NCBI RefSeq assembly: GCF_016482685.1
Contig: NZ_JACYHF010000029.1
Span: 1 to 64,000 of the forward strand
DNA: 64,000 nucleotides
Source of the DNA: Streptomyces sp. DSM 110735
GTDB lineage: Bacteria > Actinomycetota > Actinomycetes > Streptomycetales > Streptomycetaceae
Direction of reading: 5' to 3'
A program made the position numbers and the translations under genes. This document shows, piece after piece, positions 7,806 to 16,262 of this stretch (positions within the stretch are counted from its first letter, which is position 1; every line of letters begins with the position of its first letter). Below the pieces are notes generated by a model that searched no databases, was not told the DNA's origin, and saw only the letters and a program-made list of their open reading frames with translations.

Positions 7806-8007
7806 TTGTGTGCGGGGGCGCCCGCTGGTGGGCCCTGACCATACGCACGTTCAATTGCCCCGGCCAACCGTCGCGGCGGGGCCAAATCCCCCTGAGCTGC
7901 GGTTAGCTGGGCAATTGCGTGCGGCGCCCAAGAACGTTTAAGGGCCGATTAACCCGCGCTTAAGAAGGACCGGACCAGGTGGGGTCGGCACCCGCGCGGT
8001 GGCGTCG

Positions 8008-8463
8008 TCAGGAACTCGCCGCGGTGACCGGGCGGTTGGGCAGCGGGCTGGAGTAGACGACGCTGGTGGTGACGGAGCCGAGACCGGCGATGCGGCCGCT
8101 GGTCCGTTCCAGGTCGCGCATGGAGCGGGCGGCGACCTTCAGGACGAAGCAGTCCTCGCCGGTGACGTGGTGGGCTTCCAGGATCTCGGGGGTCGTGGCG
8201 AGGAGGTCCTCGAAAGGCTTGTAGTTGGCGTGCGGGTAGCGCAGCCGGACGAAGGCCAGGATGCCGAGGCCGAGGCGCTCGGGGTCCACGACCGCGGCGT
8301 ACCCGCGTATCACGCCGCTCTCTTCGAGCCTGCGGACGCGTTCGGTGACGGCGCTGGGGGACATCGAGACGGCGCGCGCCAGCTCGGCGTAGCTGGCCCG
8401 TCCGTCGCGCTGGAGGACCGCCAGGATGCGCAGGTCGGTGTCGTCGAGGGATTCAACGGTCAT
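8008..8463 (-). CDS. Lrp/AsnC family transcriptional regulator
   Basis: A 151-residue feast/famine regulator. The N-terminal HTH (about residues 8-60) reads DLRILAVLQRDGRASYAEL and then SMSPSAVTERVRRLEESGVI. The C-terminal RAM ligand-binding domain (about 65-145) contains the family GEDCFVLKVAARSMRDLE segment. It typically forms dimers to octamers and senses an amino acid. ATG 8463 sits next to an 11-bp palindrome (8466-8476) that may be its own operator, and the divergent rhodanese gene is a possible target. Confidence 0.92.
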   Translation of the reverse strand: MTVESLDDTDLRILAVLQRDGRASYAELARAVSMSPSAVTERVRRLEESGVIRGYAAVVDPERLGLGILAFVRLRYPHANYKPFEDLLATTPEILEAHHVTGEDCFVLKVAARSMRDLERTSGRIAGLGSVTTSVVYSSPLPNRPVTAASS

Positions 8464-8465
8464 GC

Positions 8466-8549
8466 GCGATTATCGCCACGGGATTCCCCGGTGGTGGTCT
8501 GTCACGCCGTGGATCTTCGGTTCCGGCCCGGCGGCGTGCTTCGTAGGGT
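8466..8549. promoter_or_regulatory. Lrp/rhodanese divergent control region
   Basis: GCGAT-T-ATCGC (8466-8476) is a perfect palindrome immediately upstream of the Lrp start. On the other side, TAGGGT (8544-8549) lies 7 nt before ATG 8557, the arrangement of a leaderless promoter -10. No clear -35 is seen for the latter. Confidence 0.45.
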
Positions 8550-8556
8550 CCTTCCC

Positions 8557-9030
8557 ATGACCGACAGCGACACGAGCCCGGCGCTCCGGGTACCGCCCGC
8601 CTCCCCCGCCGAAGCCGCCGCCTTCTTCACCGCGCGTCTGACCTTCCAGGCGGACGTCTCCGACGTGCACGCCTCACTCGAATCCGGCGACCCGGGATTC
8701 GTCCTGGTCGACTCGCGTGGCGTCGAGGGCTGGGAACAGGGGCGGATTCCGGGGGCGGTGCATCTGCCCGGCGCCGAAATCCCCGCGCGCGCCGCCGAGT
8801 TGCTCAACCCCTCGGTGCCGGTCATCACCTACTGCTGGGGACCCGGGTGCGACGGAGCCACCCGCGCGGCGCTCGCGCTCGCCCGGCTCGGCTACCGGGT
8901 CAAGGAGATGATCGGGGGCGTCGAGTACTGGATCCGGGAGGGGTTCCCGGTGGAGACGGCGGCGGGTGTCGAACGGCACGCGGTCGACGGGCTGACGGGG
9001 CCGGTCGGGTCTGTGGCGTGCGGGTGCTGA
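8557..9030 (+). CDS. Rhodanese-like domain protein
   Basis: A 157-residue single-domain rhodanese-type protein, likely cytoplasmic, involved in sulfur transfer or redox control. The domain spans about residues 45-135: FVLVDSRGVEGWEQGRIPGA, then the active-site strand-loop YCWGPGCDGATRAALALARLGY, and finally the conserved GGVEYW. The loop carries two cysteines (CWGPGC), as in the single-domain family that lacks the canonical CRxG loop. The first 40 residues are extra relative to minimal rhodaneses. ATG 8557 follows a TAGGGT hexamer by 7 nt with no ribosome binding site, suggesting a leaderless mRNA. Confidence 0.85.
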   Translation: MTDSDTSPALRVPPASPAEAAAFFTARLTFQADVSDVHASLESGDPGFVLVDSRGVEGWEQGRIPGAVHLPGAEIPARAAELLNPSVPVITYCWGPGCDGATRAALALARLGYRVKEMIGGVEYWIREGFPVETAAGVERHAVDGLTGPVGSVACGC

Positions 9031-9057
9031 GCGGGTCGCGCCGTCCGGCGTGATGCC

Positions 9058-9316
9058 TACGGCCGGAGCGGGGTCATGCTGACGGTCATATACCCCTCGT
9101 CGGGACCCGGGGCGCGGTTCCAGGGGCGGGTGCGGAAGCTGTGCAGGCGGCCGCGTTCTAGGGCGCACCGGTACCACCGACGCTCCACACCGTCACCGCC
9201 CGCCTGCCCCGGGACGCGTCGATGCCCGGCAGGACGAGGCGGCGTTCGCCGAGGTGTGCTACAGGGCTCGGCTCCAGGGCGAAGCTCCAGTGGGGACCGC
9301 CCGGCCGAGACGGTCA
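9058..9316 (-). pseudogene. Decayed gene fragments downstream of merR
   Basis: Between the merR stop (9320) and the rhodanese stop there is protein-like sequence with very high GC3 but no intact gene. One frame (about 9292 to 9166) reads HWSFALEPSPVAHLGERRL and continues to VTVWSVGGTGAP before a TAG, with an in-frame TGA just upstream instead of a start. Another frame continues with GRLHSFRTRPWNRAPGP and ends PLRP at 9057-9059. I interpret these as C-terminal remnants of one or two deleted genes. I cannot identify the parent family. Confidence 0.45.
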
Positions 9317-9319
9317 CCG

Positions 9320-9670
9320 CTAGCGGCTCTCCGCTTCCGCGATGGTCTCCCGCAGGACCCTGCGGGCCGCTGCCAGCTCCTCGGCGCGTCGGTCGAGTGT
9401 GCGGAGTTGGTCGCGGAGGGCGTCGAGGATGCCGGGGCAGGGGTGTACGGCGGCGGTGCCGGTCGTGCAGGGCAGGACCTGGCGGATGATCCGCGTCGGC
9501 AGTCCGGCGGCGAGGAGGGCGCGGATGCGGTGGACGTCGGCGGGGGCTTCGGGGCCGTAGGAGCGGTAGCCGTTGGGGAGCCGGTCGGGGTGGAGCAGCC
9601 CCGCGCGTTCGTAGTGGCGCAGCAGGCGTTCGCCGGTGCCGGTCCGCTGGGCCAACTCTCCGATCAGCAC
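9320..9670 (-). CDS. MerR family transcriptional regulator
   Basis: A 116-residue MerR protein. The N-terminal winged helix (about 1-70) has the signature LIGELAQRTGTGERLLRHYE followed by GYRSYG. The dimerisation coiled coil is about residues 78-115 (LRTLDRRAEELAAARRVL). Two cysteines (Cys68 and Cys78, VLPCTT and HPCPG) stand where metal- or redox-sensing MerR proteins keep their ligands, but a plain organic-ligand sensor is equally possible. GTG 9670 is the start. Fragments of vanished genes lie directly downstream, so its original target may be lost. Confidence 0.88.
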   Translation of the reverse strand: MLIGELAQRTGTGERLLRHYERAGLLHPDRLPNGYRSYGPEAPADVHRIRALLAAGLPTRIIRQVLPCTTGTAAVHPCPGILDALRDQLRTLDRRAEELAAARRVLRETIAEAESR

Positions 9671-9763
9671 GGGGCGTTCCTCTCGTTTGACCTTCTCATG
9701 GTGTCAAGGTCCCACACTGTCCCGGCCGCTCGGCGTTCCGGCAGTCCTCCTGGGAAGGTGCCC

Positions 9764-10546
9764 ATGATCCTCGATGCCCACAGCCACGTCCACGACCCGC
9801 TCGGCCCGCATCTGTCCGCACTGGACGACGCCGGGGTGGACCGCACCGTCCTCTTCCTGACCCGTCCGCATCCGGAGCGGGCGACGGACGTGGCCTCGCT
9901 CCGGCGGGAGATGAGCGTGCTGGAAGGTGCGCTGAAGGGCGGGGCGGATGACGGATTCGCCGACGCCTGGAGGGAGTTCGACGCGGCGCTCGCCGCGCAC
10001 CCCGATCGCTTCCTCGGGTTCGGATCCGTCCGGCTGGGGCGTCCAGTCGAAGAGACCCTGGCCGCCGTGGAGCGGGACGTGGTCGGGCGCGGGCTTTACG
10101 GCATCGGGGAGTTGACCCCTCCACCGGACCGCGCCGACCTCGTCGAACCGGTGCTCCAGGCGGCCCACGAACACGGCGGTCTCCCGGTGGTCGTGCACGG
10201 GTACGCACCCACGACGGCGGCGGACGTACGCACGTTGGCCGGGTTGGCGGCGCGCTATCCGCGAGTGCCGTTGGTCATCAGCCAGTTGGCCGGTGCGAAC
10301 TGGCTGGAGGCGATCGAGCTGGCCCGGGACACACCCAATCTCCATCTCGAACTCTCCACCGCCCCGCTGGCTTTCGCCGTGCGGCTGGCGATCCGGGAGC
10401 TTCCGACGCGTACGTTCTTCGGTTCGGACGCGCCCTACGGCGATCCGGTGGTCGCCCGCACGACGGTGGAGCGGGTGACGCCGCGCGGGGAAGTGCGGGA
10501 GCGGGTGCTCGGGGGCAACCTGGCCGAACTGCTGGGTCTGCGCTGA
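9764..10546 (+). CDS. Amidohydrolase family 2 (TIM-barrel metal-dependent hydrolase)
   Basis: A 260-residue cytoplasmic hydrolase or decarboxylase of the amidohydrolase-2 type. The metal-binding motif DAHSHVHD is at residues 4-11. Later elements include HGGLPVVVHGYAP (about 140-152) with a further histidine and FFGSDAPYGDP (about 216-226) carrying the conserved Asp. ATG 9764 has GGGAAGG 6 nt upstream. It starts 93 bp downstream of, and divergent from, merR, so MerR control is possible. The substrate is unknown. Confidence 0.87.
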   Translation: MILDAHSHVHDPLGPHLSALDDAGVDRTVLFLTRPHPERATDVASLRREMSVLEGALKGGADDGFADAWREFDAALAAHPDRFLGFGSVRLGRPVEETLAAVERDVVGRGLYGIGELTPPPDRADLVEPVLQAAHEHGGLPVVVHGYAPTTAADVRTLAGLAARYPRVPLVISQLAGANWLEAIELARDTPNLHLELSTAPLAFAVRLAIRELPTRTFFGSDAPYGDPVVARTTVERVTPRGEVRERVLGGNLAELLGLR

Positions 10547-10629
10547 CCGTTGGGTCGCGGCGTGGCAGGGCGGGTGACTTCTCGGGCGTTCCCCTAGCGC
10601 CGACCTCCATCGCCACCGCGCCCTCCGCG

Positions 10630-11370
10630 TCAGGGGAGAGCGAGGACGCAGAACTCGTGCCCCTCCGGGTCGGCCAGGCACGTCCACGGAACGTCGCCCT
10701 GACCGACGTCGAGGTCGGTGGCGCCGAGGGCTCGGAGGCGGTCGACCTCCGCCGTCTTGTCGTCGCCGGGGTGCGGCAGCAGGTCGAGGTGGGTGCGGTC
10801 GGGCACGGTCTTCGCGCCGGGTGTGCGGAGGAATTCGAGGTACGGTCCGCCGCCTCCGGCGGAGCGCAACGCCGCCTTGTCGTCGGTCACTTCGTGCAGG
10901 GTCCAGTCCGTCGCCTCGCCCCAGAACCGGGCCATGGCCCGCGGGTCCGCGCAGTCGACCACCACTGCGGCGACGGGCCCGGTGTCGCGGTAGACCTCAC
11001 GGGGTTCGAGCACGCAGAACTCGTTGCCCTCGGGGTCGGCGAGGACCGTCCACGGGACGTCGCCCTGTCCCACGTCGACGGGGGCGGCACCGAGAGCGCG
11101 GAGGCGTGCGACCAGCTCCGTCTGGTGGGTCACGGAGGTGGTGGCGAGGTCGAGGTGCAGCTGGTTCTTCGTCGCCGGCTTGGGCTCCGGGACGGGGACG
11201 ATGTCGATCCCGAGGACGACCGGGTCGGGCCAGACAAGGCCGCCGGGCGGTCCGACGTAGGTGGTGACGCCGGGGGTGTAGGCGCTCCAGCCGAGCGCCT
11301 CGGACCAGAAGTGGCCGAGCGCCCGGGCGTCGACAGCCTTGATGTTCGTCTGCACGAGTCGCAGGGGCAT
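10630..11370 (-). CDS. VOC (glyoxalase/bleomycin-resistance) superfamily protein, tandem domains
   Basis: A 246-residue protein made of two homologous vicinal-oxygen-chelate halves (about 1-120 and 128-246). Each half ends with almost the same strand (VGQGDVPWT, then LADPEGNEFCVL or LADPEGHEFCVL), showing internal duplication. Each half has a histidine and a glutamate at the usual metal positions (HLDLA and HLDLLP, EFCVL). Such streptomycete proteins are usually glyoxalase-like with unknown substrate, or antibiotic-binding. ATG 11370 is the start. Confidence 0.88.
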   Translation of the reverse strand: MPLRLVQTNIKAVDARALGHFWSEALGWSAYTPGVTTYVGPPGGLVWPDPVVLGIDIVPVPEPKPATKNQLHLDLATTSVTHQTELVARLRALGAAPVDVGQGDVPWTVLADPEGNEFCVLEPREVYRDTGPVAAVVVDCADPRAMARFWGEATDWTLHEVTDDKAALRSAGGGGPYLEFLRTPGAKTVPDRTHLDLLPHPGDDKTAEVDRLRALGATDLDVGQGDVPWTCLADPEGHEFCVLALP

Positions 11371-11452
11371 GTCGGGGATTCTATGCGGCGTCCCTATTCA
11401 GCCGTTCTGTGTCGCTTTGTGACCGTCGCTTTGTGATCGAGCGGTCCAGTCG

Positions 11453-12823
11453 CTACAGCGTGCCGTCGATGACCGTCTCGGTGATCAGGGGACGGTCCCA
11501 GAGGGCGAGGATCTCGTTGGCCAGGGACATGATCACGCGAGGGTCCCGGTCGCCGTAAGCCCTGATCGCGGCGGCCGACAGCCCGCGCGGGACCGCACCG
11601 GCATCGAGCAGCACGCGCCAGTCCTCCGGCGGGAGTTCGAGGAACTCCAGCTCGGTCAGACCGGCGATCTGGAGCGGGTCGGCGAGCGTGCCGGGGTAGG
11701 CGGACAGGGTGCGCAGGCGGGGCAGCCCGACGACGGAAGCCAGGCTGAACGGCTCTCCGTCCCACACGCCGAGGCTCAGGACCTCCAGGTCGGGGTGGGC
11801 CGCGTCCTCGACGCTCCTGAGGCTCTGATGGTGTACCCGTGCCACGTAAGGGAGTTGGTCCCTGCTGCGGCCGGAGTACCAGTCCCGGCCCGGATGCAGC
11901 ACCAGATCGGTGAGGGACTCGGCGTAGAGGTCGGCGCCGATGCTCTGCTCGTGGTCGAGCACGATGATCTGCCCGAGGTGGCCGCGCGGGCCCGGGGTCA
12001 GGTCGACGGCGATCCGGTCCCCTCCCCCGGTGTCGCCGATGACGATCCATCCGGGAGAGCCGACCAGGTCCTGCACGGCGGCTTCGGGCGCGGTGACGGC
12101 TGCCTGCAGAGCCCCGTGCTCCCAGCGGAAGTGCCGGTGCGGTACTTCCGCGACGTGGAGACCGTCCAGGGAGCCCAGCTCGAAGCCGACGGCGTCGAAT
12201 ACGCGTTCCACCTTCTCGTAATCGTCGTCCCAGTCCTCCCAGTTGGCGCGCGTCACCCGGTAGAGCGCCTTGATCTCCTCGGGGAGTGTCACGCCCAGAC
12301 GTGCTTCCGTGGCGGCGATCTCCTCCTCGGTGGCACCGATCGCGTCGGGTATCCGCTCACGCAGCGTGTGCTCCAGCAACGCGGGGTCCGCGGACGGGGC
12401 CGACCGCGCCCTCGGGAAGTTCTCCGGCAGACGGCGCCACGGCTCGGGGACGGCGTCCTCGACCAGGAGCAGCGCGCCCGGGTGGGCGCTGCCGATGCCG
12501 GGGTCGGCGGCGGGACCGAGGTCGAACAGATGAAGCGCCGCCTTCCCGCTCGCGGAGATCTCCGCGACGAACGCGACGTCAGCCCTCCCGGCCTCGGTGA
12601 GCGCGGCCTGCACCCGCGTGACGGCGTCGAGTTCCTCCTGCATGTCCGACACCTGCATGGCACGGCCGGGCTGTGGAAGGCGCCGGGGCACGGGCACACT
12701 CCACGAGCCGTGGCTGATGCTTCCGGCCGCGTATCCGCCCGGCGCCGCGGGTGTCCGCGCGTCGGTGGTCGGCAGGAGCCGCAGCAGCGGCTCCCAGGTG
12801 GCGAAGTCGTGTAGCGAGGACAA
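11453..12823 (-). CDS. SMI1/KNR4 (SUKH) domain protein
   Basis: A 456-residue cytoplasmic protein. A SUKH domain occupies about residues 155-310 (IGATEEEIAATEARLGVTLP, LPEEIKALYRVTRANWEDWD, then GWIVIGDTGGGDRIAVDL). The C-terminal third has leucine-rich-repeat-like segments (LEVLSLGVWDGEPF, LTELEFLELP). The start is TTG 12823 with a GGAGG ribosome binding site 9 nt upstream. SUKH proteins often serve as immunity proteins in polymorphic-toxin loci. No toxin gene is visible nearby, so an orphan immunity or housekeeping role is open. Confidence 0.83.
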   Translation of the reverse strand: MSSLHDFATWEPLLRLLPTTDARTPAAPGGYAAGSISHGSWSVPVPRRLPQPGRAMQVSDMQEELDAVTRVQAALTEAGRADVAFVAEISASGKAALHLFDLGPAADPGIGSAHPGALLLVEDAVPEPWRRLPENFPRARSAPSADPALLEHTLRERIPDAIGATEEEIAATEARLGVTLPEEIKALYRVTRANWEDWDDDYEKVERVFDAVGFELGSLDGLHVAEVPHRHFRWEHGALQAAVTAPEAAVQDLVGSPGWIVIGDTGGGDRIAVDLTPGPRGHLGQIIVLDHEQSIGADLYAESLTDLVLHPGRDWYSGRSRDQLPYVARVHHQSLRSVEDAAHPDLEVLSLGVWDGEPFSLASVVGLPRLRTLSAYPGTLADPLQIAGLTELEFLELPPEDWRVLLDAGAVPRGLSAAAIRAYGDRDPRVIMSLANEILALWDRPLITETVIDGTL

Positions 12824-12836
12824 CAGCAGCCTCCGT

Positions 12837-12856
12837 CGATCCGATCCGATCCGATG
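12837..12856. repeat. Short tandem repeat of CGATC
   Basis: About four copies of the 5-mer CGATC run through 12837-12856 in the leader between the SUKH gene and the ABC permease stop, followed by a run of ATGGTGGTGGTG. It is simple sequence upstream of the SUKH ribosome binding site. Confidence 0.6.
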
Positions 12857-12934
12857 ATCATGATGGTGGTGGTGATGTCGTCTTGTCGACCTGTGTCCGG
12901 TCCTCGATTCGCTCGCGAGACGACCTGCCGGGCG

Positions 12935-15352
12935 CTACTCGGTGCGCAGTGCCGTCGCCGTACGCACCCTGACCGCCCAGCCCGCCGGGATCAGCGCGCC
13001 CAGTACCGCGATCACGACCCCGCCCAGCCCCAGCAGGAGCAGCTCAACGGGCCCGTACACATCGAGGATCGACGGCGGCATTCCAGTGCCCACGGCGTGC
13101 CCCATCACCGGCATGACGACACGGTGCAGCAGACAGCCCGCCGGTACGCCCAGCAGACCGCCGAGCGCGCCGATCGCGGTGACGGAGGCGAGCACGAGAC
13201 TCAGGGTCTGCCGGGGCGACATGCCGATCGCCTTGCAGACGCCCAGGTCGTGGACGCGTTCCCGGGTGTCCAGGACGACGGAGTTGAGCACGCCGAGACC
13301 GGCCACGCACAGCAGCATGAGGGTGAGCAGCACCGCGATCGCGTCCATGACGAGGAGAGTTCCCTTCTGATCCGGGGGCGGGGCGGTTGTGGCGTCACCG
13401 CCCAACGGCCGTACAACAGACGCTAGTTCGCGGGCGAACGCGTCGGCCGAGACGCCCGGCTTCACCCGGACGAGAAACGAACTGGGCTCGGCCGACGGGA
13501 AGTCGGCGATGTTCGCGTGGATCGCCGGATCGTTGCCGGAGGTGTCGAAGGACTCCCCCACGATCCGCAGGTCGGCGCTGTCCTTCTCGTAGGTCACCCG
13601 CACCGTGTCACCGACGTGGGTGCTGGTCCGCTCCAAGAAGCGTGCGGGTACGACGACTTGCCCCCTGCCGGTGATCCAGTGCCCGGAGAGCAGGTCGTAG
13701 CTGCCGGAGGCGGCGTCGCCTTCGTACAGTTCGGCCCGGACCGGCCCGGAGACACCGGCGACGGCGACCTCGGTCCGGAGCTTGCCGTAGTACGACTCCA
13801 GCCCCGCCCGGGACTTGACGGCGGCCCGCACCTTCGCCGGGTCGGCGGCCTTCGGCCGGGACGTGCCGGTCGTGCTGGTGCGGACGGGGGCGGAGCCGGT
13901 CGCGCCGTCCCCCACGGGAGGCGGTGGCGGAGGGGCGATGTTGTCCAGCCCGACCGTCGTGACCGTGACCGCGGCGCGGCTCTCGGGGTCCTGCGAGGCG
14001 CCCACCGCGCTCAGGGACGAGGTCAGTCCGACCGCGAAGGTCGCCGCGACCGTGCCGGACGCCACCGCGAGCAGCAGCGCGAGGGCACGGACCGGATGGG
14101 TGAAGGGGGTGGCGAGGCCGTAGGTCACCGGCCGGGGCAGCGGCAGCCGTCCCAGCGCCCGGTGCGCCCACTGCCCGCGTCCCGTGCGCGGCGCCCGGCC
14201 GACCGCGAGGGCTTCGACCGTGTGCAGCCGCCCGGCGCGCAGGGCCGGAACCAGCGCCGCGAGTGCGACGACGAGCAGTGCGGCGGCAGGTACCACCGCG
14301 TCCACCCACCAGGCCACCGAGAGCGAGGCCATGCCGTACACCGACGCCGTGTCCGCGAGCAACGGCACCGCCAGGAGGTTGCCGAGCGCCACGCCCGCGG
14401 CGATGCCGGCTCCGGCCGGAATCAGCGCCTGGGCCACGTAGGCGCGGACGACCTCACGCGGAGTGAACCCGATCGCCTTGAGAATGCCGATCCTGCGCAG
14501 ACTGGTGCCGACCGCGCCGCTGATCACACTGCTGACGATGATCACCGACATCACGATGCCGAGCACGCCGAAAGCCATCACGAACGGGACGGTCGCCGCA
14601 GCGCCCTGGTCCGCGGCACGCTTGGTGTCCAGCCAGGACTGCGTACCCAGCAATGCCCCCGGCTCCACGGAGGCGGCGAGCTTCGCCCGGCCGGCGAGGA
14701 TCTGCTCCTTCGTGTTCGCGGAGTGGAAGCGGTAGAGCATCTGAAGCGTGACAGGGCTGCCGAGTGCCGCCAGCGTGTGGACCTGCGCCGGGGTCGCCCA
14801 GGCGTCGGCGGACGCACCTGCCGACACGGCGAAGCCGACGACCGTGAGAGCGGGGGCGTCGGCGGTGTCCGACGCCTTGAGGGTGGAGCCGATCTCGGCG
14901 GAGGGCCCCTCGAAGGACGCGCCGAGCACGATCTCGCCCGGCTTCCGCGCCCACCGGCCCGACTTCAGTTCCACCCGGTCCACGTCGGCGTCCGGGCCGG
15001 ACCGCCCGGCCAGGGTGAGCGTCGGCAGAGGGAAGCCGGTCCGGTCCACCGGGCGGAACGTCGTGGCGGGGTACGGTCCCGCGCTCGCGGTGACGCCGGT
15101 CTGCTTTCCGGTCGCTGCCAGCGTGGCCGCACTCGCCTTGGCGGGATCGTACTGAGCGGTGAGGTGCGCGCCCTGCTGCTTCGCGAACGCGTGGTCGAAG
15201 GGTGCGGCCGCGGCGACCATCAGCGCCCCGGCGACCACGGCCGAGGCCACGGCCATCATCGCGGCCACGGCGATCACCACCGTCTGCACCCGCCGCCGTC
15301 CCAGCCCGGAGCGTACGACCCGGCCGAGCGCGCCGGTACCGGACAGGCTCAT
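12935..15352 (-). CDS. FtsX-type ABC transporter permease
   Basis: An 805-residue membrane protein of the MacB/FtsX exporter class. A first transmembrane helix (VQTVVIAVAAMMAVASAVVA, about residues 24-44) is followed by an extracytoplasmic core domain and three helices with the FtsX signature (IGILKAIGFTPREVVRAY, about 300-320). A second copy follows, containing VHDLGVCKAIGMSPRQTL (about 715-732) and the final helices. A Pro/Gly-rich extracellular insert (PPPPPPVGDG) sits near residue 480. The ATG overlaps the ATPase stop (ATGA), giving a two-gene exporter. Substrates of this class include antimicrobial peptides and lipids. The divergent two-component system is its probable regulator. Confidence 0.92.
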   Translation of the reverse strand: MSLSGTGALGRVVRSGLGRRRVQTVVIAVAAMMAVASAVVAGALMVAAAAPFDHAFAKQQGAHLTAQYDPAKASAATLAATGKQTGVTASAGPYPATTFRPVDRTGFPLPTLTLAGRSGPDADVDRVELKSGRWARKPGEIVLGASFEGPSAEIGSTLKASDTADAPALTVVGFAVSAGASADAWATPAQVHTLAALGSPVTLQMLYRFHSANTKEQILAGRAKLAASVEPGALLGTQSWLDTKRAADQGAAATVPFVMAFGVLGIVMSVIIVSSVISGAVGTSLRRIGILKAIGFTPREVVRAYVAQALIPAGAGIAAGVALGNLLAVPLLADTASVYGMASLSVAWWVDAVVPAAALLVVALAALVPALRAGRLHTVEALAVGRAPRTGRGQWAHRALGRLPLPRPVTYGLATPFTHPVRALALLLAVASGTVAATFAVGLTSSLSAVGASQDPESRAAVTVTTVGLDNIAPPPPPPVGDGATGSAPVRTSTTGTSRPKAADPAKVRAAVKSRAGLESYYGKLRTEVAVAGVSGPVRAELYEGDAASGSYDLLSGHWITGRGQVVVPARFLERTSTHVGDTVRVTYEKDSADLRIVGESFDTSGNDPAIHANIADFPSAEPSSFLVRVKPGVSADAFARELASVVRPLGGDATTAPPPDQKGTLLVMDAIAVLLTLMLLCVAGLGVLNSVVLDTRERVHDLGVCKAIGMSPRQTLSLVLASVTAIGALGGLLGVPAGCLLHRVVMPVMGHAVGTGMPPSILDVYGPVELLLLGLGGVVIAVLGALIPAGWAVRVRTATALRTE

Positions 15353-16041
15353 CGGACGGCCTGCACAGGAGTGTCGAGAGCCACGTGACCGTCGACCAGG
15401 TGGATCGTGCGGGTCGCGCACTCCCGCGCCAGTGCCAGGTCGTGTGTCACCAGCACGATGGTCTGTCCGGCGCGGTTCAGCTCCAGCAGCAGATCGCGGA
15501 CGTCCTGACCCGAGGCGGTGTCGAGCGCTCCGGTGGGTTCGTCGGCGAGCAGCAGCGCGGGCCGGTTGACCAACGCGCGGGCGACCGCGACCCGTTGGCG
15601 TTCGCCTCCGGACAGCCGACCGGGGTAGGCGCGGGCGTGCTTCTGGATGCCCAGCATCTCCATGAGCTGACCCGCGCGGGCCGCGGCATCGCGCCGACTT
15701 GCGCCGGTCAGCCGGGCCGGAAGCTGGATGTTGTCGGTGACGGTGAGGTCGTCGAGAAGGTTGAAGAACTGGAAGGCCATGCCGATGTGTTCGCGACGGA
15801 ACTTCGCGAGGGCGTGCTCGCTCAACCGGTCGATCCGTCGCCCGGCCACGGTCACGGCGCCCTCGGTCGGCTTGTCCAGGCCCGCGACGAGGTTCAACAG
15901 CGTGGACTTGCCGCTGCCCGACGGGCCCGTCACGGCGAGGGACTCGCCCTTCGCGACGTCGAGCGTGAGCGGTCCGAGCGCCGGTCTGCCAGAGCCGTCG
16001 TAGCGCTTCGCCACGCGCTCCAGTTCGATCACTTGCTGCAT
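15349..16041 (-). CDS. ABC transporter ATPase (MacB/LolD type)
   Basis: A 230-residue ATP-binding subunit. It has Walker A GPSGSGKST (about residues 39-47), a Q-loop in FQFFNLLDDLTV, signature LSGGERQRVAVARA (about 143), Walker B LLLADEP (about 163) and the switch histidine in VTHD. It powers the FtsX-type permease with which it overlaps by four bases. The pair resembles bacitracin/lantibiotic exporters and other peptide exporters of Gram-positive bacteria. Transcription diverges from the histidine kinase gene across a 221-bp region with nested inverted repeats. Confidence 0.94.
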   Translation of the reverse strand: MQQVIELERVAKRYDGSGRPALGPLTLDVAKGESLAVTGPSGSGKSTLLNLVAGLDKPTEGAVTVAGRRIDRLSEHALAKFRREHIGMAFQFFNLLDDLTVTDNIQLPARLTGASRRDAAARAGQLMEMLGIQKHARAYPGRLSGGERQRVAVARALVNRPALLLADEPTGALDTASGQDVRDLLLELNRAGQTIVLVTHDLALARECATRTIHLVDGHVALDTPVQAVR

Positions 16042-16148
16042 ATGAGTCGTCCGTCCTCACGTTCGCGGGAGACACCCGCCGTTGCCGGTCCTCGGAACGT
16101 AGAGCGACCGCGTGTGGGGGCGCGTCGGCCGCGGAACCCCCATCCGGC

Positions 16149-16207
16149 CCTCCCTGCGGAGGAATTGGCCGCGGACTCGTCCTTGAGGAGTAGTCCCGTG
16201 GGCCAAT
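16149..16207. promoter_or_regulatory. Nested inverted repeats, likely response-regulator operator
   Basis: In the 221-bp divergent region there is a 24-bp imperfect palindrome at 16173-16196 (outer arms GGACT and AGTCC, inner TCCTTGAGGA). It is flanked by ATTGGCC (16164-16170) and GGCCAAT (16201-16207) in inverted order. A further CCTCC-CTGC-GGAGG lies at 16149-16162. NarL-type regulators bind such palindromes, so this is the likely site by which the downstream response regulator controls the divergent ABC exporter. Confidence 0.55.
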
Positions 16208-16262
16208 GCCCTGGTCGGGAAGGCGGATGCGGGCCGGGCGGAGTGCGCAGCACAATGCACGG

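Noticed and set aside
8847..9053. Arginine-rich short frame inside the rhodanese gene
   Set aside because: Shadow frame of the rhodanese gene without supporting start or family.
11453..12823. SUKH gene as part of a toxin-immunity locus
   Set aside because: No toxin, secretion or WXG/Rhs gene lies nearby; only the SUKH fold is seen.
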